From positions 744,001-808,000 of the forward strand of contig NC_089397.1 of the NCBI RefSeq assembly GCF_003171515.1: a DNA stretch of 64,000 nt, read 5' to 3'. A program made the position numbers and the translations under genes. A model generated the notes under the pieces. The model was not told where the DNA came from. It worked only from the letters and a program-made list of their open reading frames with translations, and ran no database searches. The stretch's first letter is position 1; each line of letters opens with the position of its first letter. Below are positions 18,875 through 27,954 of this stretch, piece by piece. The DNA is from Pyrenophora tritici-repentis (lineage: Eukaryota > Ascomycota > Dothideomycetes > Pleosporales > Pleosporaceae).

Positions 18875-19292
18875 TGTTACGAACCTGTGGGAAGGGGCAC
18901 GGCGGTTAAGTTAAGGAGCGTCGGCGGGATAGCTGACCCCTCCATATGTGACACGGGAACTTAATCACGTGACCTCCTCGGCTTGGCATGCACGAGGAAA
19001 AGTCTTGGCACACCCCTCGTACATACGCCACCGAGGAGTGCTCCTCGCGCGTCAGCCACCGAGGAATCCTCGGACTCCTCTGAGCGAGGACAGCGAGCAC
19101 CATAGGTATATAGCATTAGGCAATGAGCTCCTATAGCTCATTGTGTTCAACTTCGAAATCTAAGGATTAGTACTTGATTCTCAACTCCCCGTATATTACA
19201 TCGATCTACCAATCGTGCTATACACCCTCGTGTCCATCGCATCACTCTATCCCCGAGAACCAACCCAAGATCATCTTCGGACGACCTTCACA
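18875..19292 (+). repeat. 3' LTR of the Gypsy element
   Basis: It is the same length (418 bp) as 12579-12996, with no difference found on reading both copies. It is followed directly by the CTTAG target duplication. Confidence 0.95.
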
Positions 19293-19297
19293 CTTAG
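19293..19297. repeat. Target-site duplication, right copy (CTTAG)
   Basis: It matches 12574-12578 exactly and abuts the 3' LTR end CTTCACA. Confidence 0.92.
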
Positions 19298-19339
19298 GTA
19301 TCGCGTGAAAGAGCCCGCAAAAAAACTATAATTTTCATA

Positions 19340-19387
19340 GAACTCAGTATCTCTTCCCGTTGATTTTATAAAGGGGTGAAAGTAGTC
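19340..19387 (+). repeat. Dispersed ~49-bp repeat, right copy
   Basis: This is the counterpart of 12378-12427, in the same orientation with a few substitutions (for example ttcccgtcgat against ttcccgttgat). It lies 47 bp past the Gypsy 3' LTR. Confidence 0.7.
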
Positions 19388-19527
19388 CACCAACGAGTGC
19401 GAGCTGGAGACGACTTTCTGCGCTTGCCGACTTCGGTTGGAGTGCTAGAAACCGTCTCGCGTGCTGACTTCTGCATATGCTTGTCAACTTCCGGCATGGT
19501 GTGCTAGCTTTCTCGCTTGCTGCCACT

Positions 19528-19625
19528 ACCCAGGTGTTATAAAATACAGGACAGTGAATAGACGTGTCTGGCGACTACAGTGTCTTTTTTACAATGCTAT
19601 GTCCAGTATTTTATGACACCCGGGT
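19528..19625. repeat. Imperfect 25-bp inverted repeat spanning 98 bp
   Basis: The left arm 19528-19552 (starts acccaggtgttataaa) and right arm 19601-19625 (ends atgacacccgggt) are inverted complements with about four mismatches, around a 48-bp centre. This could be a tiny MITE or a terminal structure of a larger element. No clear target duplication flanks it. Confidence 0.65.
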
Positions 19626-20188
19626 GCCCCAGTCATCCAAAAGTTAGCCCTAGAGCTGTGATGCCTCGCTCACAGCTACTCGATTTTCAGATATTTGAGC
19701 CACTTATCCCCAAGGTTGTCAGTAATCAATATCTCATCAATATTGTTGTTTGATTTGTTTGATTCGGAGCCAACCAACTAACCAACAGTTAGCCACTGTA
19801 TTTCTGTCAATCAATCAACCAATCTTGAGAACAAAATGTTGATAGGATTGGTGTTGTTTGATAGTAAGCGAGGGAGGGGGATACCTAGGTGAGGCCTCTG
19901 GGATAGCTGCTCAACGACGAATTCTTAGTGTTGGATCTTGCTTACTAAGCCTACTCGCGTGTAAGTTATATGACCTAGGTTCCATCCCATCTCTCACTCA
20001 CTCCAGGCTAGTACGTACGAGGCTTAGCGCCCACAACGCTAGCTGGCAGAGACATAGATCTCAATTCCTGTAGCACAATACACAACACGATTCACACATG
20101 TTCTATTCCTAGTGCTACTGACATCAGGCTTATAACATTTAACAACACCTTACTTTCTCGCGGCTCCGGCTTACTTTTAGCCTTATCC

Positions 20189-22867
20189 ATGCCCTCTATA
20201 CCAGCAAAACGCAAGCCCGAGGCTGCCGAAGAAGCTGATACTCCCTTCAAGCGAGCACAACGTACGCGCAAACCTACGCTCAAAGCGCTGTTGGGTGACG
20301 GCAGCCAGCCAACCCAGCCGATAGAGCTGCCAGAAAGTACGCCGGATCCGCCTACAGAGCCGCCTACACAAGTTATCGAGCCGCCCACACGGGCTATTGA
20401 ACCGCCATGTAAGCCTGTACAACAACCCGAGGAGCGCCCTCGGCGGGCATCACCACTGCCTATTTTGGCTGCCTCACAAGCCTCTCGGCTCACTGATGAG
20501 CCAGCCTGGGAGTCGCAGTTAATGTTTGATAAGCCAGAGGACTCTATTGTACAGCCTTTAGCTTTCTCTAGCGCTGCCACTGAGGCTTCGGTGGAGGAGG
20601 ATAGCGCTGTGAGCGTCGATTTTCGCGACTTTGAGGGCGTCGATTGGTCGCGATTAAAGGGGTTTGTCGCGCCGCTGAGCACTCCACGAGGCAAGGCAAG
20701 CTGGATTTTTCAACACGGCTGGCGTGTCTGGAAGGAGGGTACTCACCACCCAGATGAGTTGTACTTTGTGTGCAAGTACTGTCATATTCATAAGCTACCT
20801 AATGGTGTACACCGAGTAACGAAGTCAACCACTGCCGCCAACGGGCACCTCCAGCTTGATAAACCTGGTCATCGGCTCAGCAAAGATGGTCCAATCCTAA
20901 GCAAACCTCTCCGCAAACATGGACAACAATCACTTCGTCAGGCAGCTCTAAGCGGTGTCAAATTTAGTCTAGAGGCGTACAAGACTATAGGAAACTTCGA
21001 CGTACAAGAATTTCGGCAGGCAGCTGCGCTCTGGCTGGTCGACAACAACAGACCACTCCGCGAGTTTGAGACGCCGGCTTTTCGCAAGATGATCAGGCTT
21101 GCTAATCCTGAGGCAGAGGCGGCGTTATGGAGGTCTCATAACAGCGTGTCAGCGTTCGTGATGAGGTTGTACAGTTGGCTACGGCCTCAGGTGGTGCGCG
21201 CGTTGGCTGAAGCCGAGAGCAAGGTACATATAAGCTTCGATGGGTGGACGACAAAAGGCGGCAAACGTGGCTTCTTTTCTGTAGTTGCTCACTACGCCAA
21301 CAGTAAGGGCGCGATAGTTGACCTACCCATCGCGCTGCCGCAGCTGGTGGGTGCCCACACTGGTGAGGCGATAGCTGACGCTGTAACCAAAATCCTGCAA
21401 TCCTTCAGCATTAATCGCAGCAAACTCGGCTACTTTGTGCTCGATAACGCTTACAATAACGACACCGCTGTTAACAAACTCGCCGCGATGTACCACTTTT
21501 CTGCCTCCGATCGCCGCCTCCGCTGCGCTTGCCACATACTTAACCTTGTTGGCCAAACGATTATGTTCGGGAGGGATGCTGACGCGTATAACAACGCCCT
21601 GGAGAACACAAAGATGGAGGATTTTTACATGAAGGAGTGGCGGAAAGAAGGACCGCTTGGCGTGTATCTTGATATTATCAACTACATCAACACGCCGAAG
21701 CAGTGGAGTATTTTTGAAGATTGCCAACGCGAGGCAGTTAACAGCATGCCCACAGGCGCCAGCGGCGGCACTCGCGAGCCAATTAAGCCGTGTGTTACAC
21801 GTTGGAACAGCTATTACGACTGCTTTAAGCGCGGAGTTCAGCTCCAACAAGCTATCAACGCATACGCCACGTACCACATTCGCGAGACTGAACAGGCTGA
21901 CGAACAGGCAGCTATTAGAGGAAACAAGCTGCCTGATGTGCCGCGGTGGATGAGGTCAGACGGCCTTACGGCGGCTGACTGGGCGGTGATTACTGAGTAC
22001 ATGGCGATACTGCAGCCGCTCAAGTTTGCTACAGATCGCCTCCAAGGCCGCGGCAAGTGTGGCCGTTTTGGCGCACTCTACGAGGTCATCCCAGTATTTG
22101 AGAGTGTGATAACTGAGCTGGATGCACGCCTTCGGCCATACGAATCGGTCAACCACGAGCCATCTGAGGCGCCCGAAGATCACATCCCGATCAACCTGCG
22201 AGCCGCGAGGCGAAAAGCGAGCAATTACTTTACTAAGATCCTCCAAAGTCCCATTTACTACGCAGCTACGGCACTACATCCACGATATAAAACATACTCT
22301 AAGCGCTTCTGGCGCGACAAACCTACACAATTGAGCACCGCGCACGCGAAGTTTCTGCGGGTTTGGGCTGCCTACAAGCCTGCCGCTGCTGCCACAACAC
22401 CAACCCCTGCGCCAAAACCTACCATGAGCAGCTTTGACGACGCTATCGACGCTATACTAGATGAGGACGGCGAGCATACATTGGAGGTGGAGGATGAGTA
22501 CGATAGCTGGTTAAAAGAGCCTATGTGGACGTCTGATCAACACAAGGAGGGTCCAACAGCTGTACAGTACTGGTTATCGTTGAAGCCGAAGTATCCACAT
22601 CTTTCACGATTGGCGATCGACGTGTTGACTATACCCACCTCCAGCTCTGATTGTGAGCGCGTTTTTGCGGGAACTGGCGATATAATTGAGCCACAAAGGC
22701 GGAAAATTGGCGCGCAGTTACTGGCTGCTTTGGTGTGCTTGCAACGGTGGACTCGTGCAGGTTTTACAACACCAAGCACGACAACAGCAGCAAAGCATAC
22801 TGATGAGGAGCTCACGGAAGAGTTTGCGATAGGAACGTGGGAAGAGCCGCCTGCAGAATTGTCATAG
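20189..22867 (+). mobile_element. hAT DNA transposon (transposase span; ends not resolved)
   Basis: An intact hAT transposase gene is flanked on both sides by similar subterminal strings (tcaatcaatcaacca upstream near 19810 and downstream near 22900). I could not find matching terminal inverted repeats with an 8-bp target duplication, so the coordinates cover only the coding part. The true ends probably lie within about 700 bp on either side. Confidence 0.75.
20189..22867 (+). CDS. hAT family transposase with BED-type zinc finger, 892 aa
   Basis: This is an uninterrupted frame with ATG at 20189. The N-terminus (1-165) is Pro/Glu-rich with repeated EPP units. A BED-like zinc finger follows at 171-230, with CKYC (C195, C198) and histidines near 220 and 228. 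The RNase-H-like catalytic core shows FDGWT (D351), VLDNAYNND (D419), the CxCH block at 446-449 and a TRWNSYYD block. Near the C-terminus is the hAT dimerisation region with SSSDCERVFA, which supplies the catalytic Glu, and RRKIG. The enzyme should cut and paste the element. All landmark residues are present, so it may be active or only recently silenced. A 200-codon frame on the opposite strand is a shadow. Confidence 0.93.
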   Translation: MPSIPAKRKPEAAEEADTPFKRAQRTRKPTLKALLGDGSQPTQPIELPESTPDPPTEPPTQVIEPPTRAIEPPCKPVQQPEERPRRASPLPILAASQASRLTDEPAWESQLMFDKPEDSIVQPLAFSSAATEASVEEDSAVSVDFRDFEGVDWSRLKGFVAPLSTPRGKASWIFQHGWRVWKEGTHHPDELYFVCKYCHIHKLPNGVHRVTKSTTAANGHLQLDKPGHRLSKDGPILSKPLRKHGQQSLRQAALSGVKFSLEAYKTIGNFDVQEFRQAAALWLVDNNRPLREFETPAFRKMIRLANPEAEAALWRSHNSVSAFVMRLYSWLRPQVVRALAEAESKVHISFDGWTTKGGKRGFFSVVAHYANSKGAIVDLPIALPQLVGAHTGEAIADAVTKILQSFSINRSKLGYFVLDNAYNNDTAVNKLAAMYHFSASDRRLRCACHILNLVGQTIMFGRDADAYNNALENTKMEDFYMKEWRKEGPLGVYLDIINYINTPKQWSIFEDCQREAVNSMPTGASGGTREPIKPCVTRWNSYYDCFKRGVQLQQAINAYATYHIRETEQADEQAAIRGNKLPDVPRWMRSDGLTAADWAVITEYMAILQPLKFATDRLQGRGKCGRFGALYEVIPVFESVITELDARLRPYESVNHEPSEAPEDHIPINLRAARRKASNYFTKILQSPIYYAATALHPRYKTYSKRFWRDKPTQLSTAHAKFLRVWAAYKPAAAATTPTPAPKPTMSSFDDAIDAILDEDGEHTLEVEDEYDSWLKEPMWTSDQHKEGPTAVQYWLSLKPKYPHLSRLAIDVLTIPTSSSDCERVFAGTGDIIEPQRRKIGAQLLAALVCLQRWTRAGFTTPSTTTAAKHTDEELTEEFAIGTWEEPPAELS

Positions 22868-23311
22868 AAACGTCCCTTCAGAACCTTAAGTCTATCAATA
22901 TTCAATCAATCAACCAACCAAAAATTGGCTCTTCAGTCTCATCAACTCAAACAAACAAACTGTAGCCCTAAGAAATGAGCCAGTCAATCAACATCTACGC
23001 CTCAAATGTTGGTTGTTTTGTTTGTTGACTTCTCTGCTTATCCCCGATGGTCACATGCACATCCTGGAAAAAATGAATCTACTGGCACTTCTTCAGATGG
23101 CGCTACAATTTAGCAAAGAAAGAAGTTGATCACTCAAAACACCACGTGTAGCATGTTCTTCTATAGGACTAATCTCTAGTTACTCATATCCATTCCTCAA
23201 CCTCCGATATACATCTTTGGCTTCTAGGAATTCCCGTCGTGAATCTCTAAGATTTCTACAACCTCAAATCTAGATCTTCGGCTTCTAGAAATCCCCTTAG
23301 CGTCTCAAGGT
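22868..23311. other. Intergenic 444 bp, probably includes the hAT 3' end
   Basis: It contains tcaatcaaccaa-type subterminal repeats near 22900-23025. A partly repeated string, ggcttctag(g/a)aat, recurs at about 23218 and 23280. No gene was seen. Confidence 0.45.
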
Positions 23312-23647
23312 CTAAGGCTTCTTTGGTTTCTTCCGGTCCTTACCTGGGTTCCAGAAATCGGCATCAGCGTTCTCCTGTTCTGAGGCCCTCTGCGCTTCAC
23401 GTGCTTGCTGGTTCTGTCGCGCTTCTGCTCTCCATCGAGCTTCGCACGCTTGGCACCCATCTTGGTTCTTCAGATGAAACCAGTCTTCACAACCATTACG
23501 GCAAGGCATCGAATGCTTCCCGCAACAGGAGATCTTACCGTCTTTTGTGCTTAACTTGACCTTGTAACAGCCACCAGGACTGATATCACCAACCCAGCCT
23601 CCCAAGCCAGGGCAATGATGTGTGGTTCCAGTTCGTGCTTTAGGCAT
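23312..23647 (-). CDS. Small Cys-rich hypothetical protein, 111 aa
   Basis: This is a single frame with ATG at 23645-23647. Eight cysteines (C12, C27, C41, C42, C49, C53, C65, C68) and His45/His58 fall in the first 70 residues, with CCGKH and CQAC pairs. This suggests a zinc-binding fold of two sites. There is no signal peptide, so it is unlikely to be a secreted effector. The second half is a charged Gln/Arg/Glu helix ending in a Lys-rich tail (KDRKKPKKP) that could be a nuclear signal. It lies between the hAT element and an APH-like gene. No family was recognised, and the function is unknown. Confidence 0.6.
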   Translation of the reverse strand: MPKARTGTTHHCPGLGGWVGDISPGGCYKVKLSTKDGKISCCGKHSMPCRNGCEDWFHLKNQDGCQACEARWRAEARQNQQAREAQRASEQENADADFWNPGKDRKKPKKP

Positions 23648-23994
23648 CGTGTAAGTGTGTTCCGAGTTGCGTAGATCCCGAATTGAGTGTGTTGTTTAGT
23701 ATGAGAGCCTTTAGAATAGAAAGAAGGAAAAGTATATATCTAAGGGGTAGAGACATTGTGGCTAGTGATTGGACGCATGTTAGGTAGGGCACGCGTTACG
23801 TTCTTCTACACTGTTCGTTATACAGTGAGTTTACATGAGTTGTTGTTGCTGTGTGGCTGCGGTGTGCCAGGGTGCTCATACCGCACAAACAAAGAGCTTG
23901 GGTCTCACAATCCGCTTTGTTCTCTTTGTAAGAACTCGTTTTCAACTCTCACGCTTTCTCCCCACCACCATCACTCTACCCAAATTTCAGCAAA
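23648..23994. other. Intergenic 347 bp, divergent promoter region
   Basis: It separates the minus-strand Cys-rich gene from the plus-strand APH-like gene, so it should contain both promoters. A tatatatct string near 23731-23740 could be a TATA element. No coding frame was recognised. Confidence 0.45.
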
Positions 23995-25524
23995 ATGTCA
24001 ACATTTCACATTTCTACAACAGTCGGTCTTGCAAACAACAAAGACGCATCGCCCCATGTGTCTGATTTTCCCAAGGATACAATTATAAAGGATATACACG
24101 AACAGGAAGTGGCCAATGCCACCGAACAAGACGAAAATGGAGAAGGATATGAGAAGAATGAGGATACAGATGATGATGATGATGATGATGGTGGCGATGA
24201 TGCAGCTTCTGAATGCCCAACGATACTCAACGGAGAGGAGCCGTTCGAAACTTTCCAGCACAAAGTGCGTGAACAGGCATCAAAGCTTTTCCAGAAGCAA
24301 CAATCCGATGTTGTCATTACACAGATGAAAGGAGGCACCTACAACCGGGTCGTTGGTGTCACCATATCATCGAAATTGCCAAAGTATACTCTGGCGTGGT
24401 TGAAATCCTGCCTCAGTGCTCGCCGGAAGAACGCCACCATCGATTCCACATCGTACATTATACGAATACCTCGAACGGAGGCCACAGGAGATGACTCAAT
24501 TGGCAGCCTGGCCGATGATATGAAACAAGGGGTAGCGATATTGAACACTGTCAAATCCTGCCTGTCGCTACCGACACCTGAAGTTGTGAGCTACGATCTT
24601 ACTACTGACAACGTGTTCGGACGACCATACATGGTGCAGAAGCGTCTCCCGGGAAAGAACCTACAATTCGAGCTCTGGAATCGGCTGAATCTCGAGCAGA
24701 AGAAGTCCGTGGTTAAGCAAGTTGCGAATCTCCCTTCCATCATCGCTTCGATTCAAGGGCCGGCAGGAGACATCTCATCCGATAACTTGTCGTGCGCGCC
24801 AAATCTACCGATTCTCATTGACAAGTTCCATAAGCTCGCTTACAGCAATCAGCCTACACCTGGACGAGCAACCACTGGTAAGCCCCTTAAGTTTCTACTG
24901 GAGTGCATCAACCATTGGCGCGCATATCAGACGGCTAAACAGGGCTTCTGTTTTGAAGACGTGTGGGACGCTTTCGAGATTATAGCTAAATCTCTAGAGA
25001 AGCATGGCATCCTTGATGGACCTTGTGTGCTCGTGCACCGCGATCTAGAGCCTTACAACCTACTGGCTGAGATCCGTAGTGATACCGAGGTCAACATAAC
25101 AGCTGTCATCGACTGGGACTTTGCTGTCATCGCTCCCGAATTTATGGCATATCCTGCGCCATTTTGGTCGTGGTTGCCAGACAACATAACAGAGCAGGCC
25201 GCTGGCGATGAAGAAGTCTTCTGCCTTAGTGTGAAGCCAAACAACAGGGACGCGCAAGTGATCAAGCAGACCTTTGACGCCAATACTTCCGAGAAGCATA
25301 AGATGTACGCCTTCTCTATGGAAGCAATCCTCGCCCGGCGTATGTTTGTTATCCTGCACGATGGCATTTTTGGGCCCTGGCCGATGAGCGAGGCGACAAG
25401 CATCATTGTACACTATCGCGAGCTGCACCCTGAAGATGGTATCGAATACGACAATGTATCAGAATATGAAGTTGAGAAGGCACGGATGGCTATTGCTCAG
25501 TACAGAGCTGGTTATGAGGATTAA
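23995..25524 (+). CDS. APH-like phosphotransferase (kinase fold), 509 aa, first of tandem pair
   Basis: This is a single exon with ATG at 23995. After an acidic N-terminus containing a run of Asp coded by a (GAT)n tract (about residues 58-69), the protein has an aminoglycoside phosphotransferase/choline-kinase-like fold. An N-lobe GGTYNRV loop is near 113-119. The catalytic loop is H348-R-D350...N355 and the metal-binding VIDWDF has D373 and D375. The final part ends in a helical cap. Fungi carry many such proteins and their substrates are mostly unknown, so the family name does not imply antibiotic resistance. A related gene lies 740 bp downstream in the same orientation. Confidence 0.88.
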   Translation: MSTFHISTTVGLANNKDASPHVSDFPKDTIIKDIHEQEVANATEQDENGEGYEKNEDTDDDDDDDGGDDAASECPTILNGEEPFETFQHKVREQASKLFQKQQSDVVITQMKGGTYNRVVGVTISSKLPKYTLAWLKSCLSARRKNATIDSTSYIIRIPRTEATGDDSIGSLADDMKQGVAILNTVKSCLSLPTPEVVSYDLTTDNVFGRPYMVQKRLPGKNLQFELWNRLNLEQKKSVVKQVANLPSIIASIQGPAGDISSDNLSCAPNLPILIDKFHKLAYSNQPTPGRATTGKPLKFLLECINHWRAYQTAKQGFCFEDVWDAFEIIAKSLEKHGILDGPCVLVHRDLEPYNLLAEIRSDTEVNITAVIDWDFAVIAPEFMAYPAPFWSWLPDNITEQAAGDEEVFCLSVKPNNRDAQVIKQTFDANTSEKHKMYAFSMEAILARRMFVILHDGIFGPWPMSEATSIIVHYRELHPEDGIEYDNVSEYEVEKARMAIAQYRAGYED

Positions 25525-26263
25525 AGTTCTCTACGGATTCATTGTTGCTTTATTTATCTAAATAATTATTGTCCCATCTCCTCAGCCATATCTTGTTTCT
25601 AATGTCAGAGTATTATGCTATCTGTTGAGAATGCGAAAAACCCATGTGAATGAGTCCACTAGAAAAACCACAGACTACCTGGTAATATGACCTTTGAGTA
25701 TTCAATACACATACTTTCTGTTGTTCAGAACATGACCTGTAACAGTAATTCCATTGGTTTTCTCCCTTACACCTTATGATATCTTGGATTTCTTGGATTG
25801 CTCAGGCTATTTGCCTTAGAAATTGAACATAGCTCATTCGGGATACTTCATTGTGAAAGTGTACACACAGCCTTGCTTACTGTACCCATCCTTGGCCCAC
25901 CAAACTGAAGGACAATCGATTAAATGATTTTGACGAGAAATCTACCGAGATTTTTCACTCTTACCCCACAGCGTTACTGTTCGAGAGACATGGCCGGATT
26001 TTGGTGTCCAGTTGATGATCTGTATCTGATTCCAGGAGGGTCAAACATTGTTCAGAGCAAGCACAATCCCGAATCTCGATGTTAATTGACATTGTGAGAA
26101 TACAGTATCAACTGTATATGCACAAAAGCTATCATTCACTATACAGTGATACCTTTCAAGGAGCTTAAAAAGCCCCCGTGGTTAATCTTCCTTTCAGCAG
26201 ACCACAACTGCTTCTGACAGACAGGTATCTGACAGAACCAACAACCCTGATCTCACTCTCAAC
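25525..26263. other. Intergenic 739 bp between the two APH-like genes
   Basis: No coding frame was recognised. It should contain the terminator of the first gene and the promoter of the second. The sequence is AT-rich with no obvious repeat. Confidence 0.5.
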
Positions 26264-27742
26264 ATGGCTTCCAAGTCAAATATTGTCATGACTTTTTTCC
26301 CGGCCCTTGCACGCGGCTCACCCACAGCTCGCCGCCCTTCGCTTGTCTCGATTTCTATGAGCAACATGCCACCTGTCTCGACTAGCAATGCTGCAGCCAC
26401 AACTGATTCGCGTTCTGGTAACGCCGAATCGGTCTCGTCTGCGGGGAAGGGTTTGTACAGTGAGTATTTCTGCGACGACAATATTTTCGATGAACATGGC
26501 GACTTCCGGTATGGAGGCGAGAAGGCTTTGACGCTGAAGCTGCAGGTCTTGCAGCTCATTGCTGACAAGTTCCCAGGTGTCGAGACCGAGCGAGAACCTA
26601 CACTCGAGATGATTGGCCAGGGTTCATTCAACGTTGTTGTTGGTGTCACTCTCCACCCCCCCAAGTCGCGCAATGATTGTAATATGAGCGTTGGCAACAA
26701 GCTGACGAAGCTTTTCACCCGTGAGCCGCTGCGGACCTTCGCACTACGGTTGCCTCTAGACAGCAGTGGAAAGTTGGATGGTTCTACAGACAACAACGTC
26801 ACTCGTGATATCGTCACACTGCAGGTCATCAGCTCACATCTTTCCATTCCAGTGCCGCAGGTTATCAAGTATGACCCAAGGACAGACAACGCGGTAGGTA
26901 GGCCGTTCGCTTTGCAGACTCGTCTAGCAGGCGAAAGCCTCCAAACTCTTTGGGAGAGGCTGAACATGCCGCAGAAGTTGTCAGCCATGGAGCAGGTTAC
27001 CAAGATGACTGAGAAGATTGCACGCTGCACGTCGCCAGTCGCTGGTTACATTTCAGAGAGCAACCGAGATCTTCGTAGCTCTGCCATTCATGTTGATCAG
27101 TTCAACGTTCCGACAAAGGCAGAGGCTGAGCGGCGTCCGCAGTTTGCCCAACCTGTGACCCGGCCTGCGCCAAAGCAGACGCCACATGAGTTTCTCATTG
27201 ATCAATGCAACCGCTGGATTGCATACGAGGCGACTTTTGCGCACGACCATCATAGCCGTGTTTTGTGGGGGAAGCTGAAGAAACTGATTAACGCGCTCGA
27301 GGAACGTAAATGGCTTGGAGATCGGTTCCATCTTGCCCACGGAGACCTGTTTCCCCGCAATATCCTTGCCGAGATCACAGGTCCCTCTACTGTGAAGATC
27401 ACTGGCATTGTGGACTGGGATATGGCTTCCTTCGCCCCGAAGTTTGTTGCTCTCCGCGCACCTTTTTGGGGTTGGATGTATGATGAACAGAATGAGGATG
27501 GTGCCTATGGCGATTCATATCGAGAACCGGGTCAGCTGATGAAGAAGGCGTTCCGCGCTGCCGCTTCGAAAGAATACACCGAGTTTGGTCTTTCTGTGGA
27601 GTCAGCAGTGGGCCGCAAGCTTTTCACTGTCTTGCGATACGGTCTGATTCGTTATGGTCAGCGTGAGTTGGCACTTCAGTTGCTGCAACAGTGGCACATG
27701 CTCCACCCAAGCGACCACGTTCAGACATTCCACCTCTACTAG
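26264..27742 (+). CDS. APH-like phosphotransferase, 492 aa, second of tandem pair
   Basis: This is a single exon with ATG at 26264. The Ser/Thr-rich N-terminus lacks the acidic run of its neighbour. The glycine loop GQGSFNVVVG is at 118-127, the catalytic loop is H359-G-D361...N366, and the metal motif IVDWDM has D384 and D386. Shared strings with the upstream gene (NILAEI/NLLAEI, DWD[MF]A, P-F-W-[GS]-W, L-HP near the end) point to an old tandem duplication. Overall identity looks modest. Substrate is unknown. A 278-codon frame antisense to the 5' half is a shadow. Confidence 0.88.
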   Translation: MASKSNIVMTFFPALARGSPTARRPSLVSISMSNMPPVSTSNAAATTDSRSGNAESVSSAGKGLYSEYFCDDNIFDEHGDFRYGGEKALTLKLQVLQLIADKFPGVETEREPTLEMIGQGSFNVVVGVTLHPPKSRNDCNMSVGNKLTKLFTREPLRTFALRLPLDSSGKLDGSTDNNVTRDIVTLQVISSHLSIPVPQVIKYDPRTDNAVGRPFALQTRLAGESLQTLWERLNMPQKLSAMEQVTKMTEKIARCTSPVAGYISESNRDLRSSAIHVDQFNVPTKAEAERRPQFAQPVTRPAPKQTPHEFLIDQCNRWIAYEATFAHDHHSRVLWGKLKKLINALEERKWLGDRFHLAHGDLFPRNILAEITGPSTVKITGIVDWDMASFAPKFVALRAPFWGWMYDEQNEDGAYGDSYREPGQLMKKAFRAAASKEYTEFGLSVESAVGRKLFTVLRYGLIRYGQRELALQLLQQWHMLHPSDHVQTFHLY

Positions 27743-27954
27743 ACAGTACATCTTTGATTAGGGGTCTTGCGGGTAACAGTTGGTTATTCCTTATCATTTT
27801 GCAGTTGTTATTCCCCAAACTCTTGGCTTTGACAATTTTGTTTTGCAATAGTAATTTTACAGCATCGTTTATTTCCCAAACTCCTGGCTTTGGCAATTTT
27901 GTTCAATGTGAGAATCTACCAATTGTGCAATTCCTCATCTCTAACTCAAGCAAA

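Larger units (their letters stand above)
12579..19292 (+). mobile_element. Full-length chromodomain Ty3/Gypsy retrotransposon (chromovirus), 6.7 kb
   Basis: The element has two 418-bp LTRs that appear identical over their full length. They begin TGTTACGAAC and end CTTCACA. The 5-bp direct repeat CTTAG flanks both ends (12574-12578 and 19293-19297), a perfect target-site duplication. Inside are gag, an overlapping pol in the -1 frame ending in a chromodomain, and an antisense ORF near the 3' end. No stop or frameshift damages gag or pol. Identical LTRs plus intact genes mean a recent insertion that is probably mobile or recently so. The chromodomain is expected to bias integration to marked chromatin. 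Confidence 0.97.
19298..20188. other. Intergenic 890 bp with repeats, upstream of the hAT transposase
   Basis: It contains the right copy of the 49-bp dispersed repeat (19340-19387), an imperfect 25-bp inverted repeat (19528-19625) and a small perfect hairpin, agctgtga/tcacagct, near 19654-19677. The 3' part is rich in tcaatcaacc-like strings that recur downstream of the transposase, and probably belongs to the hAT element's subterminal region. No host gene was seen. Confidence 0.5.

Noticed and set aside
20092..20694. 200-codon Ser/Gly-rich frame antisense to the hAT transposase
   Set aside because: Low-complexity mirror of the Pro/Glu-rich transposase N-terminus; no independent evidence.
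19645..22970. TAGCCCTA at 19645-19652 and 22963-22970 as the 8-bp hAT target duplication
   Set aside because: An 8-bp match between two flanks of several hundred bases is expected by chance, and the sequences just inside do not form matching terminal inverted repeats.
26194..27030. 278-codon frame antisense to the second APH-like gene
   Set aside because: It lies fully over a well-supported kinase gene, has no family motif, and is best explained as a shadow of its codon pattern.
23995..27742. Antibiotic resistance genes (aminoglycoside phosphotransferases)
   Set aside because: The fold is shared by many fungal kinases with other substrates, and nothing in the sequence points to aminoglycosides.
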